Origin: Bromus sterilis
Taxonomy: Eukaryota > Streptophyta > Magnoliopsida > Poales > Poaceae
DNA length: 64,000 nucleotides
Direction: 5' to 3'
NCBI GenBank assembly: GCA_950022295.1
Contig: OX465598.1
Coordinates: 121,503,001 to 121,567,000 of the forward strand
A program made the position numbers and the translations under genes. Each line of letters begins with the position of its first letter. Within the stretch, counting starts at the first letter, position 1. Of this stretch, positions 47,601 to 59,197 are shown in pieces. A model generated the notes under the pieces. That model had not been told where the DNA came from. It saw only the letters and a list, made by a program, of their open reading frames with translations, and made no database searches.

Positions 47601-49317
47601 TACAAAGAAGCGATGGTGGACCTAAGTACGAGATATGACTATGAGTCATGAAATCCTATGTTGAGTTACATTTAAGATTGCTTGAATCTTATCAAGTAAG
47701 GAGGTTACTTGATATTCACAATAACTTCAGAGTTATGAGGAATAAATGTGAACATCAAAGGGACGTCAAGATTGGTTTGTCACAAAGATTGTTTCTGACA
47801 AATTCAATGGGTTGACTACAATGTGTAGCAATGCTTGAGTCAATGGGATATTCACTACGATTGATCCAAATTGTTATCAATACCGTGACTTCCTCAAATC
47901 CTGTATTTGAAGAAGTGTTGTAATTGGTACAACCAGAAGGTTTTGGAAAAACATATGGATACTAGTGTCTCGTAAACTGAATTCTCGATTTGATGAATGA
48001 TCAAAGGATTTTGGACTTAGCCAAAATATCGAGGAAACATGCATTTGCATGAAACTGAGTGGGAGCTGAATAGTTTCCTGAAACTTGATATATGTAGACG
48101 ACATATTTTGAGTGGGAGCTATGGGAGTATTATCCTAGCCTTATATGTAAATGACATATTTGAGTAGGAGCCATGTGGTTAGTATCCTGAACTTAATATG
48201 TGTGTGACATATCTAAGTGGGAGCCATGTGGATGTTATCCTTGTCTTATATGTGGCTGACATATTTGAGTGGGAGCAATATGAGTGTTATCCTATAACTT
48301 AATATGTGCATGACATATTTGAGTGGGAGCATGATAACATTCTCATATATGGATAACATATTACGAATGGTGCAGTTGGGGATAATGATTATTTGAATCT
48401 TTCATAAATGAAGATGAATAAGTATTAAACATTGAAGATCTATTAAGATAGATATGTGTTTAATGACATTGAGTCGGAATACTTTCCTGGATAAGATTCT
48501 GAAGGAGTTCAGAATGGGACAAGTCAAGAAGTGGTCCTTACTTGTATATCCAAGAGAAGTGTTGAGTTAATCTCAGTACAGGAACAATGGTTAATGGTTA
48601 ATGAAAGAAATGGATGTGTTGGATCCTCTATGCCTTTGTCATAGGTTCTTTCATATAAAACCAGAGTTATGTACTCGACGTAATGTGACCCAAGTTCTTA
48701 GTAGTAAGAACATGCTGTGATTTGATTTATGAGTAAATCATTGAACAAAGAGTTAAGTTTATCCTTCAGTGTCTGGAGAGAACTGAGGATACATCTCAAA
48801 TTTGAAAAGGATAGTGGACTTGACCATAAATGTTATGCTGGTTCAAGTTTTGACACTAACCTAGAAAATTGAGATATCATACTAATGAATGCCTAAGTTG
48901 AAAGAAACATGGTTAGACATCAAATTTGCATACAATGCACTAAGGATTGAATCTACATTGATGTGGCTGCTTTAGAAGTAGCAGGAGTTATATTATGGCT
49001 TAAGAAGTTCGACTTCTGATTGAGTGAGTTTCAAGTGTGCATGACTATGGGAAAGTCCGCGTGACCCACCGGATGTCATTGCTATGACACAACAAACGAA
49101 GTCTCACTTCACCGCCAAATATATATACCTCATCATTATAGTGGATAATGAAGGAATGTCAAATTAGGTGACATTATGATTTGCAAAAGGACATACGGTT
49201 CTGAATGGTACCCAGACCGTTGATACAACCTCTTCCACGGGCAAGCATGATCAATAAGGAGTTATGATCCAGAGAAAATGCAACTAGATTATTTGTACTC
49301 TAGTGCAAGTGGGAGAC
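44606..49317 (+). pseudogene. Decayed copia gag-pol interior of element F
   Basis: No frame stays open beyond about 115 codons. Short stretches still recall copia RT in the right order: caaccagaaggtttt (Q-P-E-G-F) at 47930-47944, cgatttgatgaa (R-F-D-E) at 47986-47997, and an S-G-S-type block then Y-V-D-D-like gtagacgacatatt near 48090-48105. Near 48940-49010, fragments recall the RNase H A-E-Y-I-A and W-L-K-K-F region. I cannot place gag or integrase with confidence. The region is a sea of stops and indels, far more decayed than its LTRs. The polypurine tract is at 49305-49317. Confidence 0.65.
48057..48362 (+). repeat. Tandem repeat of about 53 bp built from the RT active-site segment
   Basis: Six units start at 48057, 48109, 48162, 48215, 48267 and 48321 (lengths 52, 53, 53, 52, 54 and a partial 42). 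Each has gagtgggagc, a variable centre with tatcct, and ends in tatgt...gacatattt. The first unit sits where RT has its S-G-S...Y-V-D-D-I stretch, so the array is an expansion of that coding segment. Confidence 0.85.
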
Positions 49318-51123
49318 TGTTGGGAAAGTGCCCTAGAGGCAAATAAAATATGTTTTATCGAGCATATTCCATTAGTTCATAATACGTTTGATACTATGCT
49401 AGAACTGTATTAAGCGGAAACATTAATACAGGTGTGGTATACAAACAACCAGGTCCCTAGTTAACCCTAGTATACTAGTCCATTGGGCGATTGATGATCA
49501 AGGTTTCCTGATCATGAGACAATGGCGTCTGTTGACAATGGAGTCATATCATTGGATAATGATATGATGGACATACACCCACCAGAAGTGTTGCGATGTG
49601 ATCAAGTCACATAGTTCGACATTGCGATAACTATAACGTAGTGACCAGATCCTTTGACCGTAATGATCATACGTAATTGTCATCTATGAGGAGACTTTGA
49701 TTTGTATCCCACCGCCTAACTGAAATATGCTGGCTATAACGGTGCACTTTGGGTATTCCGAAATAGATGGTTGATGAGTATGCAAATAGATCAAAGCGGG
49801 ATTTGTCCATCCGTGTGACGGATAGGTACTCTGGGCCCACTCGGTGATGTTACATCATAAAGTTTGCAAACGTGTGACTAGGTCACGGAGTTGTAATATC
49901 ACGGGAACGAGTAAACTTGTTTGTTGAGAACGAGGACGAACTAGGTATAGTGGATACCGATGATCAAACCTCGGACAAGCAAAGTACCATGGGACAAAGG
50001 GAACAGGCACACGGTTAACGGATCCAACAGCGATTGAAGTTCATTCGATGGAAGCGCAGGGGCTATCAAGGATTGTAACCAGGTCCAATTGATTAGTCAT
50101 TGATTAATGAGAATTGTCTTGATCATGTCTGCTGTTTCCCGGACCATAGGGTGTTACACTTAAGGGTACTCGACGCAGTAAGGATTGATTCGGGATCACC
50201 GGAGAAATTGGAGAGAACACCGGAATTGTTCCGGTGATGGCCGGAATTGTTCTGATGAAGGCCGGAAGTTGTTCTGGGTATTTTGAAAGGTTCAAAATAT
50301 ATTTAATAATGTTTAAATATATGTTTTATTATTTAATTATCTGAATTAAATATTAAAATATATTTAAATATAATTAAAAATGAATTAAAAGGCATATGGG
50401 CCTCATAGGGCCCATTAGGGGGAGAGGGAGTCCTCCCCCATGGGCCATGGCGCCATAGAGGGGCCCACCCCCTTTATTTGGTGCACCACACCCCCCCCTT
50501 GGGATTAGTCCCACCCCGGAAGTGGAGGGGGGGTGTCACCCCTCCTTGGCCTATATAAGGAGGGGTAGGGGTGCCCTTTTAATCATGAATTTTTTGAGAA
50601 AAGTTTCTCATCTCTCTCCCTCCTTTCTCCTTCCTTTGAGCGGACTCCCCTTGTTTGGAGGTTGCTCTGGGTTGGGGATTTCTCCACTATACGCACGCCG
50701 TCGTGCTGCTGGAATCGGGATCCGAATCCATCTTCTTTCCGCTGCTCTATTGGTTCGGAGCCCGGAGGGACGTCGGGTATACTGTATGTGTATAATCCCG
50801 CGAGGCACTACACTTGTGGTGCTACTTCATCGTCGTGGTCGTATCGCGAGGTCTTCATCAGCAACGTTCCGACGGGGACGTAATCCCGTCATCGGTCCAC
50901 AAGGATCGGGTGGCTACAGGAGTCATCGTGGATCTGCGCGGCATCGGGGACTGCCGGTACGACTACACCAACCACGTTCATGCGGGAACGTTTCCCGCTT
51001 AACGGACTACATACTGGTATGTGATCTGTCTCTGTCCGTTACTTGCATCAGCATAGCATAGGTCTTGGGATTGGGTATCGTAGGTAACGGAAAAATTTGT
51101 GTTTTCTGCCCCGAACCCCAACA
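49318..51123 (+). repeat. 3' LTR of element F
   Basis: 1806 bp, nearly identical to the 5' LTR; TATA box tatataagg at 50552-50560. Followed by the TCTTC duplication at 51124-51128. Confidence 0.92.
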
Positions 51124-51543
51124 TCTTCTCCGTTAGACCCCGATGCTGCCTCCGACTACACCGTTGCTGAGTACGACTACGTCGTCAACGACCCTACCCC
51201 TACCGTTGAGCTTCCAGGAAAGAAGAGACATTTTCCTTCCCCAGATATCGCATATATTTTCCGTACATTTCTTGCACTAGGCATTGCTGCTGCTGCTATG
51301 TTGCTTACCTATTCACTTGCATAAACTGTCATTGCATTGTCACCCCTTGATGTACCTTTCCTTGTCCTATGTTGCCTTATAAATATATATTATATTCAAT
51401 AGTTAGCCATGCGCATTGTTAGTCAAATAGGATTAGATAGAGGGTTCGTGACCACTCTGGGGAGTGGATGCGGATACAAATATTATAAATGCACAGGTAC
51501 GGTACAATGCAGACACCGCCAAAGGCCCCTACCTCGGCTCTGT
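51124..51543. repeat. Element G, second segment
   Basis: Continues G after F; removing F and one TCTTC joins 42787 to 51129. It includes an open stretch with D-A-A-S-D-Y and E-Y-D-Y-V-V motifs (51138-51240), a hydrophobic segment near 51240-51320, and a short AT-rich tract. It stops at solo LTR H. No gene is supported. Confidence 0.4.
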
Positions 51544-54413
51544 TGTAACGACCCAATTCACACCGAATTGAAGTCTTTGTGCTCAAGTGCCAGTCCCTGG
51601 ATCGAACTCGCTGGCACACACAGTATAATAGATGTATATCAAAGAACAAGTGCATCATTATTACAACGTATGATCCAGAGTAAATAAATAACAAGTTGCA
51701 TAGCTCAAGGCTAGCTTATTCAATATAAATATAGCGGAAGCAAAAGCAAATAACGTAGAGTCCCATCAACAGCCACATGCGAACATGCTGAGTGTAGACT
51801 CGCAACCCCTAAACGCACCTTACTGATCGTCTGAAAAACCTGCAACACCGAAGGTTACAGCCCGACAACGGGTCAGTACATCTAATTTGTACGGCAAGTG
51901 ACACGAAAAAGTTTATATAAAGGACCTAAAACTACATGCAAGGTAAGTCAAAGGAAAGGCTTATGGTTTAGTTTTGCAGAAAGCCAATTTTCTCCTGAAC
52001 TAAACTAGTCAAAATTTTAAGTTGAGTTCTACCTGAAACACACAGCAACCCATGCTACTCTTGTCCCAACCAAATTATTATTAAGTGTTCATCTGTCAAG
52101 ATCATTCATCAACAGTACTGACTAGTTGCTCAAAGTTTGTCCGTAACCGTGGACACGGCTAATCATGATCAGTTTATACGCTCTGCAGAGGTTTGTACAC
52201 GTTCCCCATTGGAATCAACCCGAAGATTGAGACAAAGACTTTCTGAAGAGGTTGCCTCCACCCTTTGGTAGCCGGTACACCTAACACAATTCTACATCTG
52301 CTAGCTACCAGGGCCAGGTTCCCCACAACTTACTCATCTAAGCCAGAGCCCATATAGCCAGTGGCTGTACACGGAAGCTACTAGTAATATTGCATGTCTG
52401 ATCTTTTTGAGCCTGGACGGCGCCCACTGCGTGAGAGGGTAGACACCATGACGCACCCGGTTCACCGCCAAACAACCATTGGGTGCATTTAACCCCGGCA
52501 TTGTCCTCAACCGAGCCACAACTACCGGGATGCAACCCGCCCGTCCAGAAGTGATTTCTATTTATTATAAAGTTGCTATAAAATTTATTAAATAGCTCAC
52601 ATGCACTCCATGAATTCTCACAACCCAAACCACGTCTATAAAGCATAGCAATAAAGTAACAACACGTGCTAGGTTGATCTACGGTAGACAAGTCAAAACA
52701 TATGGCTATCCTATCTGGTTTTGCAGCAACAGTAGAGTAAACTACCTATCATGCAATAGAGTGATATTTCCTAACATAATGCATATAGAAAATATAGGTA
52801 TGGGTATGGTCAAAGTATCACTTGCCTTCTTGCTGGTCCTGACGATCACAATCCTCACAAAACGAGGCGGCACACTCCGGACAATCTATACGAGCAAACA
52901 TAGCACCAATCAATCATATGTTCAATACAATTATGCACAAACAATAATAAATATTCAAAGAACAGTAGCAAAACTTTTCTAACAGTAGCTAAACTTAAAG
53001 TACTTGTCAAATAAAAACCAACGCAAAAAGAAACGGCGCAAACGGGCACACCGGTAAACAGTTACGGCTGCCGGAAGTTCAAATTTGGATCAGCTTGGGA
53101 TCCAAATTTAAATACTTCAAACTACTGTAACACTAGGTCTACTGGCTAGATAATTTCTACACGGTCGCAACGCAACTGGAATCGCCCAATTCCGAGTTAC
53201 GGTTAAAAAGTACTCGCGAAAACGGTTTCGGGTGAAAAACGGGGGTACCGGGGGGTTCTACTGTAAAAAGGACTGATACATAAATAAAACAAATTGCAAA
53301 AAAAAACGCAATCGGGTCCCTGGGCGGTTTTGGATCCAGATCTGAGGAAGAAAAAAAAATTTGCGAACCGTTTTCTAATCGTTTTTTTTTGTAGGTCTTC
53401 TTCTCCACGGCGCGGGCAGCACACAGAGGCAGCCATGGCCACGGCTTCGGGGCTCCGGCCGGCCGGGGCGAGACCGGCGAGGACCGGCGGGCGGCGGCGG
53501 CCCAGCGCCGGCGGGCGCGGCGGCCTCGCGTGCGGGGGCGAGCGCAGCCCGCGCGCAAAGCGGCGGCGGCCGGCGCACAGCCACGGCTGGCTCCGCCACG
53601 GGAGCAGGCGGCGGCGGCGGCGCTCCGGGGGCGGCGGCGCGGCGGCTAGGCGGCGTGGTGGCTCCGGCTAGGCACGGGACGGCGGCGCACGGCGGTTGCT
53701 TCGCGAAGAATTACCTCAAAACGAAAAAAAACGCACTCCGGCGATGCTCCGGCGAAAATTCCGGCGATGACGTCGGCGGCGGCGGGTCCCGCGGATTAGA
53801 TTAGCTAACCCTAATAAACGCTGACGAAAATAAATTTAGCCCTAATCGGGGCTATTTATAGCCAGCCCCTAATGCCTTTTTTTTTTGTAAATCCGAAATA
53901 AAAACAAATTCGGCCTGCTGGAAAAAAACAGACCAGGCCCATTAGGCCCAAAACAATTTTAGAAAAAACACGGAAATTTATTTTAAAATTCCGTCTTCGC
54001 CAATATTTTTAAAATAATAAAATTGAATTTTTGGCTTGACCAAAATAATAAAATAAAATAAAAACTTTGCAACTTATTTTTAAATATTTTTAAATACTTT
54101 TCTGGCATTTTAAAAATACCGAAAACTCCGAAAATTTATTTAAAAACTTTTCCAGAGCATAAATAAATTCCAAAAATAATTTTAGAAAATATTTATAACT
54201 CCAAAATAAAATTAAAAAGTCTCCCATAAATATTTTAAACCATTTTCCAACAAATTAAAAATGGGGATAAGTCCTCTTATATCCTCTCCAGCGAACTGCC
54301 ATGTGTTGAAAAATGTTTAAAAATATTTTAAAACTCCAGAAAAAATGCGGAAGCAGCATGAGATGCATATGATGATCTATTAACATCCGAATTTGAAAAA
54401 TTGGGATGTTACA
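51544..54413 (-). repeat. Element H: solo gypsy-type LTR
   Basis: 2870 bp. On the minus strand it starts TGTAACATCCC and ends GGGTCGTTACA. TCTGT duplications flank it (51539-51543 and 54414-54418), and there is no internal region, so it is a solo LTR. The minus-strand TATA box tataaatagc is at 53860-53851. Downstream of it (53690-53400) a very GC-rich block gives chance ORFs on both strands. The U3 side (53880-54400) is AT-rich. The family may be a Laura-like Triticeae gypsy, but this is a guess. Confidence 0.88.
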
Positions 54414-56080
54414 TCTGTCGAGCCACATCAAGTGTGAGCTATCGAGAAGTAATCCTTGTACTCCACTCGATGCTGACTCTGTATAGCCACCCTAGAGTCT
54501 TGAGCGACGGTTTTCCTTAAAGGTAAGGAGTCAGATGACCCAATGGTGCCCGCGCAGGATATCATATCGAACCGACAGGACAGGTGTATTCCACCGGTGT
54601 ACGGCGGGCCTGGTACTTGTTCGGTGGCTGTGAGATACTCTGTTGTACGAAAGTCGAGCTCTTCAAAGAGCAAACGCGAGACAAGGTAAGGAGACGGTTC
54701 ACCTTGTTGGTAACCGCACGAGTTGGTGGGACGATAGGGCAGGCGGCTACCGGCTCAGGTTATGGGGGTGGACCTGGCTTTTGTCGCTGTCCGTGACTCA
54801 CCCAGATAGGGGCAACGATAATGGTTGTCCCGACAGAAAATAATAAAAATGCTTAATGGGTCAGGTGGATGACTTGAGTGGGTCAACGCGCCCTATACGC
54901 ACTACCTCCACGTGGGATTACGGTGTGGGCCCTATGCGTTGTAGCCTCGTTTGATGGCTCTTCAGACGTCAGCTTTACCTCGGGCTGATTGTCGGGCTTG
55001 GACTGCCTACTTCGGTAGTGGGAGGTGGGTATGCTTCACCGGCCAGTCGTGTACCATGCAGGAGTGCGCCAGGGCAAGGGTCCAAAGTCCCTGCGTGCTT
55101 AGGATTTAGAGCGGCGGATGGCGTCTTTGTTGAGCTTGAAGGATGAACTTCGGAGTATCGGATAGCCTCGGTGGGGCATTCCTTGACAAGGTGTACGCCA
55201 CCCTGGAGATCCGAGCGTGTAGGGTAACAGTAGTGCAGCCCCTGCAGGGAAGATAATCTATTCGGATAGTCGTGTCCACGGTAACAGGACGCTTTATGCT
55301 GAAGCCAGATCCTACTACTACAAACTATTACTATTAAACTGTTGGTTCTGGGTTTTCTTCCTCGCAGGGAAGTCGAGGAAGGATTCTCGGAGGCATTGAT
55401 AATTGTTATCTAATGCAACTTACTATTATACAATGCTGCAGAAAATTTTGATGCATTGTTACTTTATGCTTTATATTAACTATTGTATGTTCTCTTCTTG
55501 TGTTGCAAGACTCGTCGGAAGATGCTAGTCTTCGATAGGCTTAGCTTATCTTCCTTATTACAGTTTTCTTCAATTCAGTCCACTATATATAGCCTCTCCT
55601 TCCATTTGATACAAATGCATAAATGCTTAGTAGCGAACGTAAGACTCGCGGGTATGCTAGATACTCACCCTTGCTTTATTTCCCCCCTAGATTTATATAC
55701 CCGACCGGTTGCTGGCATCAGACGTTGGAGCCCAGGAGCAGGAGATTCCAGGAGGATCCTACTACGACGTCGAGTTCCCCGTCGACCAGGAGTAGTTCGG
55801 TGGATCCCAAGCAGGAGGCCTCGCCTTTTCGATCTGTATCTCTGATGTTATTTGTGGTAGACTTCTTAAGACAAAACTTGACTAACTATGTCTATACTCA
55901 GATATTATGGCTTGTATTGACTTATTTATTTGGATCCTCGTGATCCCTGGTTTGTAACTTAATGATTTATCTTATTTTGTCTAGTGTTGTGCTGTGATAT
56001 TCTCATCGTGGCACCCTGATTTCGGTCGTTTACCCTACGTGTATGATTATTGTACACGGCTTGATTTTGGGGGCTCCACA
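54414..56080. repeat. Element G, third segment; probable LTR end at 56080
   Basis: Continues G after H (51543 joins 54419). No supported ORF. It ends ttgggggctccaca at 56080, which could be an LTR terminus (…CA). The sequence after it changes character and shows no primer-binding site or polypurine tract. G is therefore perhaps a solo or 3' LTR of a long-LTR element, with about 3.3 kb visible. Confidence 0.4.
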
Positions 56081-57509
56081 TCCTAAGGTAGTACAAATGC
56101 CACAAACTCTCGTAAATTCAATACCAAAGCTCCTACCACTGCAGTATATCGTGATGAGTAATGCGGTTATATCGGTTCATATGTTATGTTGTTACATGGG
56201 GTGACATATTAGAATCAACGACATGTCGTAAAGATCTGGCTCTTGCAGCATATCTTAATCTTACACTACGAGGATTGCATCAGATTGGAAACAAGTAGAC
56301 ACAAACTTGAAAAAAGGTGCCTAGAGATATATGCTTCAGTCGTTCGGGAGACTATTTAGAGATCACATGAGTTCGGATCAGTTTCCTATGTGCATGAAGG
56401 ACGACTATCCAATATGAAGGCATGTGATTTAGCTAAACACGCTATTATTGTATGAGAGGGACGTTGTGTCTCGTTTATGAGCCCTCACAACCCTTACATC
56501 ATTCATGTAAACTTACCTGTATAGTAATGAAATGACTATGTTTACCCCTATAAAAAATTGTAGCACAACCACCAAACAACCTAACTCTGAAATATACTAC
56601 TCTAAAAAAAGAAACTCGATTACTCTAAAAGAACACAACCGCCAATCTTAATCTACCCAGTTCCCCTTGCCTCCAATGCTGCTTAGGCATTGTGAGGTGG
56701 GGGCACCTCGGGTGCCCATATTTATGTTCAGAGCCTTTTTAGGGTGAGTTTTGTGGTCCTTGAATTTATATTTTTGGTGGTGCCTTTGTTGTCGTTGAAA
56801 TAAAGGTCGAGCAATTCTTTCCATGCCTCGGTAAGGCCTTACCATAAGATGCTACAGACCATAGTTGATAAAGTTTCGCATGCAATTGTTGCTCTTGCGG
56901 AGCTTAAGTTTGTCCTGGTTCAAAATATGACAGTAAAGAGAGGGTGTGTATGGAGATGTATCGATCTAAGGGCATGAACAATGATACAAAGATGTATACA
57001 GGTTAGGTCCCTCTGTGGTGGAGGTAACAACCTTAGTCATGTCCCAACGTCTGGGTTGTTCTTGTGTGGAGCAGAATTACAATAGAGTAACACCCCTCTA
57101 TTGTAGCTCATGACATGCTTATATAGAGGGCGTCTAGAATTGTTATAGGTTTTTAATGGGGTTATTAATGTTACAGTAACATATGCTATTAAGTCTATTA
57201 AAAAAGGGTACTCGTGGGAGAAATAACACCGGTCTTCATGAGCTTAGTGGTCGTTGAACATACTTCCTTTGAGTCATCCTTCACTTGGATATAAGATGCC
57301 CAAGTAACTTGCACCAGCCTCGAATCTTCCTTCACTTGGATGTGTCCTATCGTTCGAGTCGTCCTTGACTCGGGTGCATCTTGGCATCCAGGTCGTAACA
57401 TCCGAGCTGAATATCCTTCCCACTGTTGACCCCTCCAAATGATGTAATATCTATGATGATATGCAGGTCGTAATATTAATGTGGGTCGTGGCCTCATTAG
57501 AATCGCCCA
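56081..57509. other. Unassigned region, with a possible minus-strand LTR at about 56945-57509
   Basis: 56081-56944 is moderately AT-rich with no long ORF or repeat I recognise. From about 56945 a minus-strand reading resembles an LTR: it would start near 57509 and end atacaca at 56945, and it has TATA box ctatataag at 57125-57117 on the minus strand followed by a leader-like stretch. The flanks do not give a matching 5-bp duplication, so the LTR reading is tentative. The imperfect repeat ccttcacttggat occurs at about 57279 and 57329. Confidence 0.3.
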
Positions 57510-58144
57510 CGTTGATTACCTGGGCCTGGGCTCAGTATTACATCCTCGTGGGCCTACCCATGGGGGATAATCTCGCCAGACTTCATCTAGCAGCCCATTA
57601 AGTTGGTGGTCCACAGGGCCCAATGTCCGCCCAAAGGGTTGGGCTAGTCGTAAGGGGGGCATTATTAAGGACACCAACACTTCACGATTCACACGCTGAT
57701 GAGTGGGTGACACCACGACTCCTACATGTGAGGCTACCTGGTGCGTATGAAGACAGAAGGCCCGTTGGGAAGCTTTGACAAGCCCACGATTGGCCCAACC
57801 AAGCACCGACGTAGGAGTCCGCGACTAACATGGAAGGTGCAACTTGGCGTACAAGGCAGGACTAGGATTAGGAAACTACCGATGTAACCTAGCACGGACT
57901 CCCCGAGACCTAGCCTAATATATAAAGTCTGGGAGGGGAGACGTCTATCTCATCTCAATACGCATCTACTCATCCTAGCCTTGAGAGAACTCGCCTTGGC
58001 CTCCACTGTAATCGCCCCCTCACGTAATAATATCGAGCAGGAAGTGCTTCTACTGTTAACCGACGAGTATCGTCCAACCTGTGCCATCTCTATGACTAAC
58101 CCAGGGTCCCTGACCATGGGATTTGTCGGGGTTGATCCCCGTCA
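57510..58144 (+). repeat. 5' LTR of element I (left boundary uncertain)
   Basis: The right end GTCGGGGTTGATCCCCGTCA at 58144 is clear because the primer-binding site follows. TATA box tatataaa is at 57919-57926, with a leader downstream. The left boundary is estimated from the change in sequence near 57510 and cannot be checked without the 3' LTR. Confidence 0.6.
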
Positions 58145-58146
58145 AT

Positions 58147-58163
58147 TGGCGCCGTCTGTGGGA
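58147..58163 (+). promoter_or_regulatory. Primer-binding site of element I
   Basis: TGGCGCCGTCTGTGGGA, two bases after the LTR end; a form common in grass gypsy elements. Confidence 0.8.
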
Positions 58164-58180
58164 ACTACACAGTTGGGATC

Positions 58181-59197
58181 ATGATCTCGGCGGTCCCGAC
58201 TTCAACAGATCAAGACTTGAGGACTGGAGCCAGATCTGGTCCGCTCGAAAGATTCAAGTTCACCGCAAGCGTCTCCATCGCCCCTTCAGGATCACCCAGC
58301 CTGCAGCCGAACCAAGTCCAGCACCTCGAAGACTGTCAGATCCATCACCGACGGAAAAGAACCCGACGACCCAGAAGGCAAGCACAAGGAAGCTACTCGA
58401 GAATCCCACTCGAGGACTCGCGGCGCGGGGCCAAAGGCTCGCCTATCAGTCGACGACCTGCCGCCGCCCGGACTCCCACCACACGCCAAGATAGCGACTC
58501 CGAGACACAGTCCGGAGACTACTACGACCCGGATCGAAGGCCAGACGAATTCGCCAACTTCATCCGCAATCAATCACTCAGCGACGGAATAGAACTCGAC
58601 CCAAGATTCCACAACCGAGCAGAAGACCCCTCGCAGATCTTCCAAGTCTCAAGGAGAAGAAGGCACGCCAGCTCTAGCAAACTCACAGCCAAAGAGCATC
58701 TGGAAGGACCTTGCGCGATTCATTGTTTTGAAGACAGTCGAGGACACCTTAGAGCAAGCCACACACTGGGAGACTACCGCCTATTCGCTGAACTCTCCAA
58801 CAGCCTCAAGGAGGAGAAGCAGCGTGAAATCAAACGCACTCGAAGAAGCATGCAGTCACCCGCACCAAGTACAGAGGAGCAATACCCCGCGTCCCAGGGA
58901 CGAATCTGCATGATCCAAAAAGGAAGACCCTCGAAAGCAAAGAAAGATGCCTACACCTTTCATGCCGAAGCAGCCGAAGACCTAATGGCAACTGAAATCT
59001 ACCAACTGAGCGGCGCCGAGACCAGCATCACCTTCTCACAAGGCGACCATCCGCTCGCAGTCCCGAGGCCCGGGCATGCACCCCTGGTCCTCGAAGCTCA
59101 GATCGGAGGATACGACATGGACAGAATCTTCATGGACGGAGGCAGCTGTCTAAACATAATCTTCGCCATCACTCTACGCAAGATGTTCATCCCATGA
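58181..59197 (+). pseudogene. Shortened gag and start of protease of element I (premature TGA)
   Basis: Starts at ATG 58181, 17 bases after the primer-binding site. The N-terminal ~110 residues are basic and polar. The usual large gag core of Tat elements (W/F-rich, about 200 residues) is not seen. The frame passes directly to a C-A-I-H-C...H-T-L-G block near 58710-58780, which looks like the residual zinc-binding part of gag. Protease begins after 58960, with catalytic M-D-G-G-S (Asp codon 59135-59137). TGA at 59195-59197 stops translation 20 codons later, inside protease, and the same frame continues at 59198. The missing core suggests a deletion and a non-autonomous copy. Confidence 0.75.

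Larger units (their letters stand above)
42788..51123 (+). mobile_element. Element F: BARE/Angela-like copia retrotransposon with decayed interior
   Basis: LTRs at 42788-44591 and 49318-51123 start TGTTGGG and end CCAACA, flanked by TCTTC duplications (42783-42787 and 51124-51128). The primer-binding site follows the left LTR, and a polypurine tract caagtgggagac precedes the right LTR. The LTRs differ at about 12 bases plus two short indels by eye (0.7%), so insertion is recent. The 4.7-kb interior has no meaningful ORF, only traces of RT, which points to a non-autonomous family moved by other copia proteins. Confidence 0.92.

Noticed and set aside
53157..53671. Arg/Ala/Gly-rich ORFs on both strands
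   Set aside because: They come from the GC-rich block of solo LTR H; open frames on both strands indicate composition bias.
58123..58494. Second plus-strand frame overlapping gag of element I
   Set aside because: A shadow of the real frame starting at 58181; no domain and it begins in the LTR.
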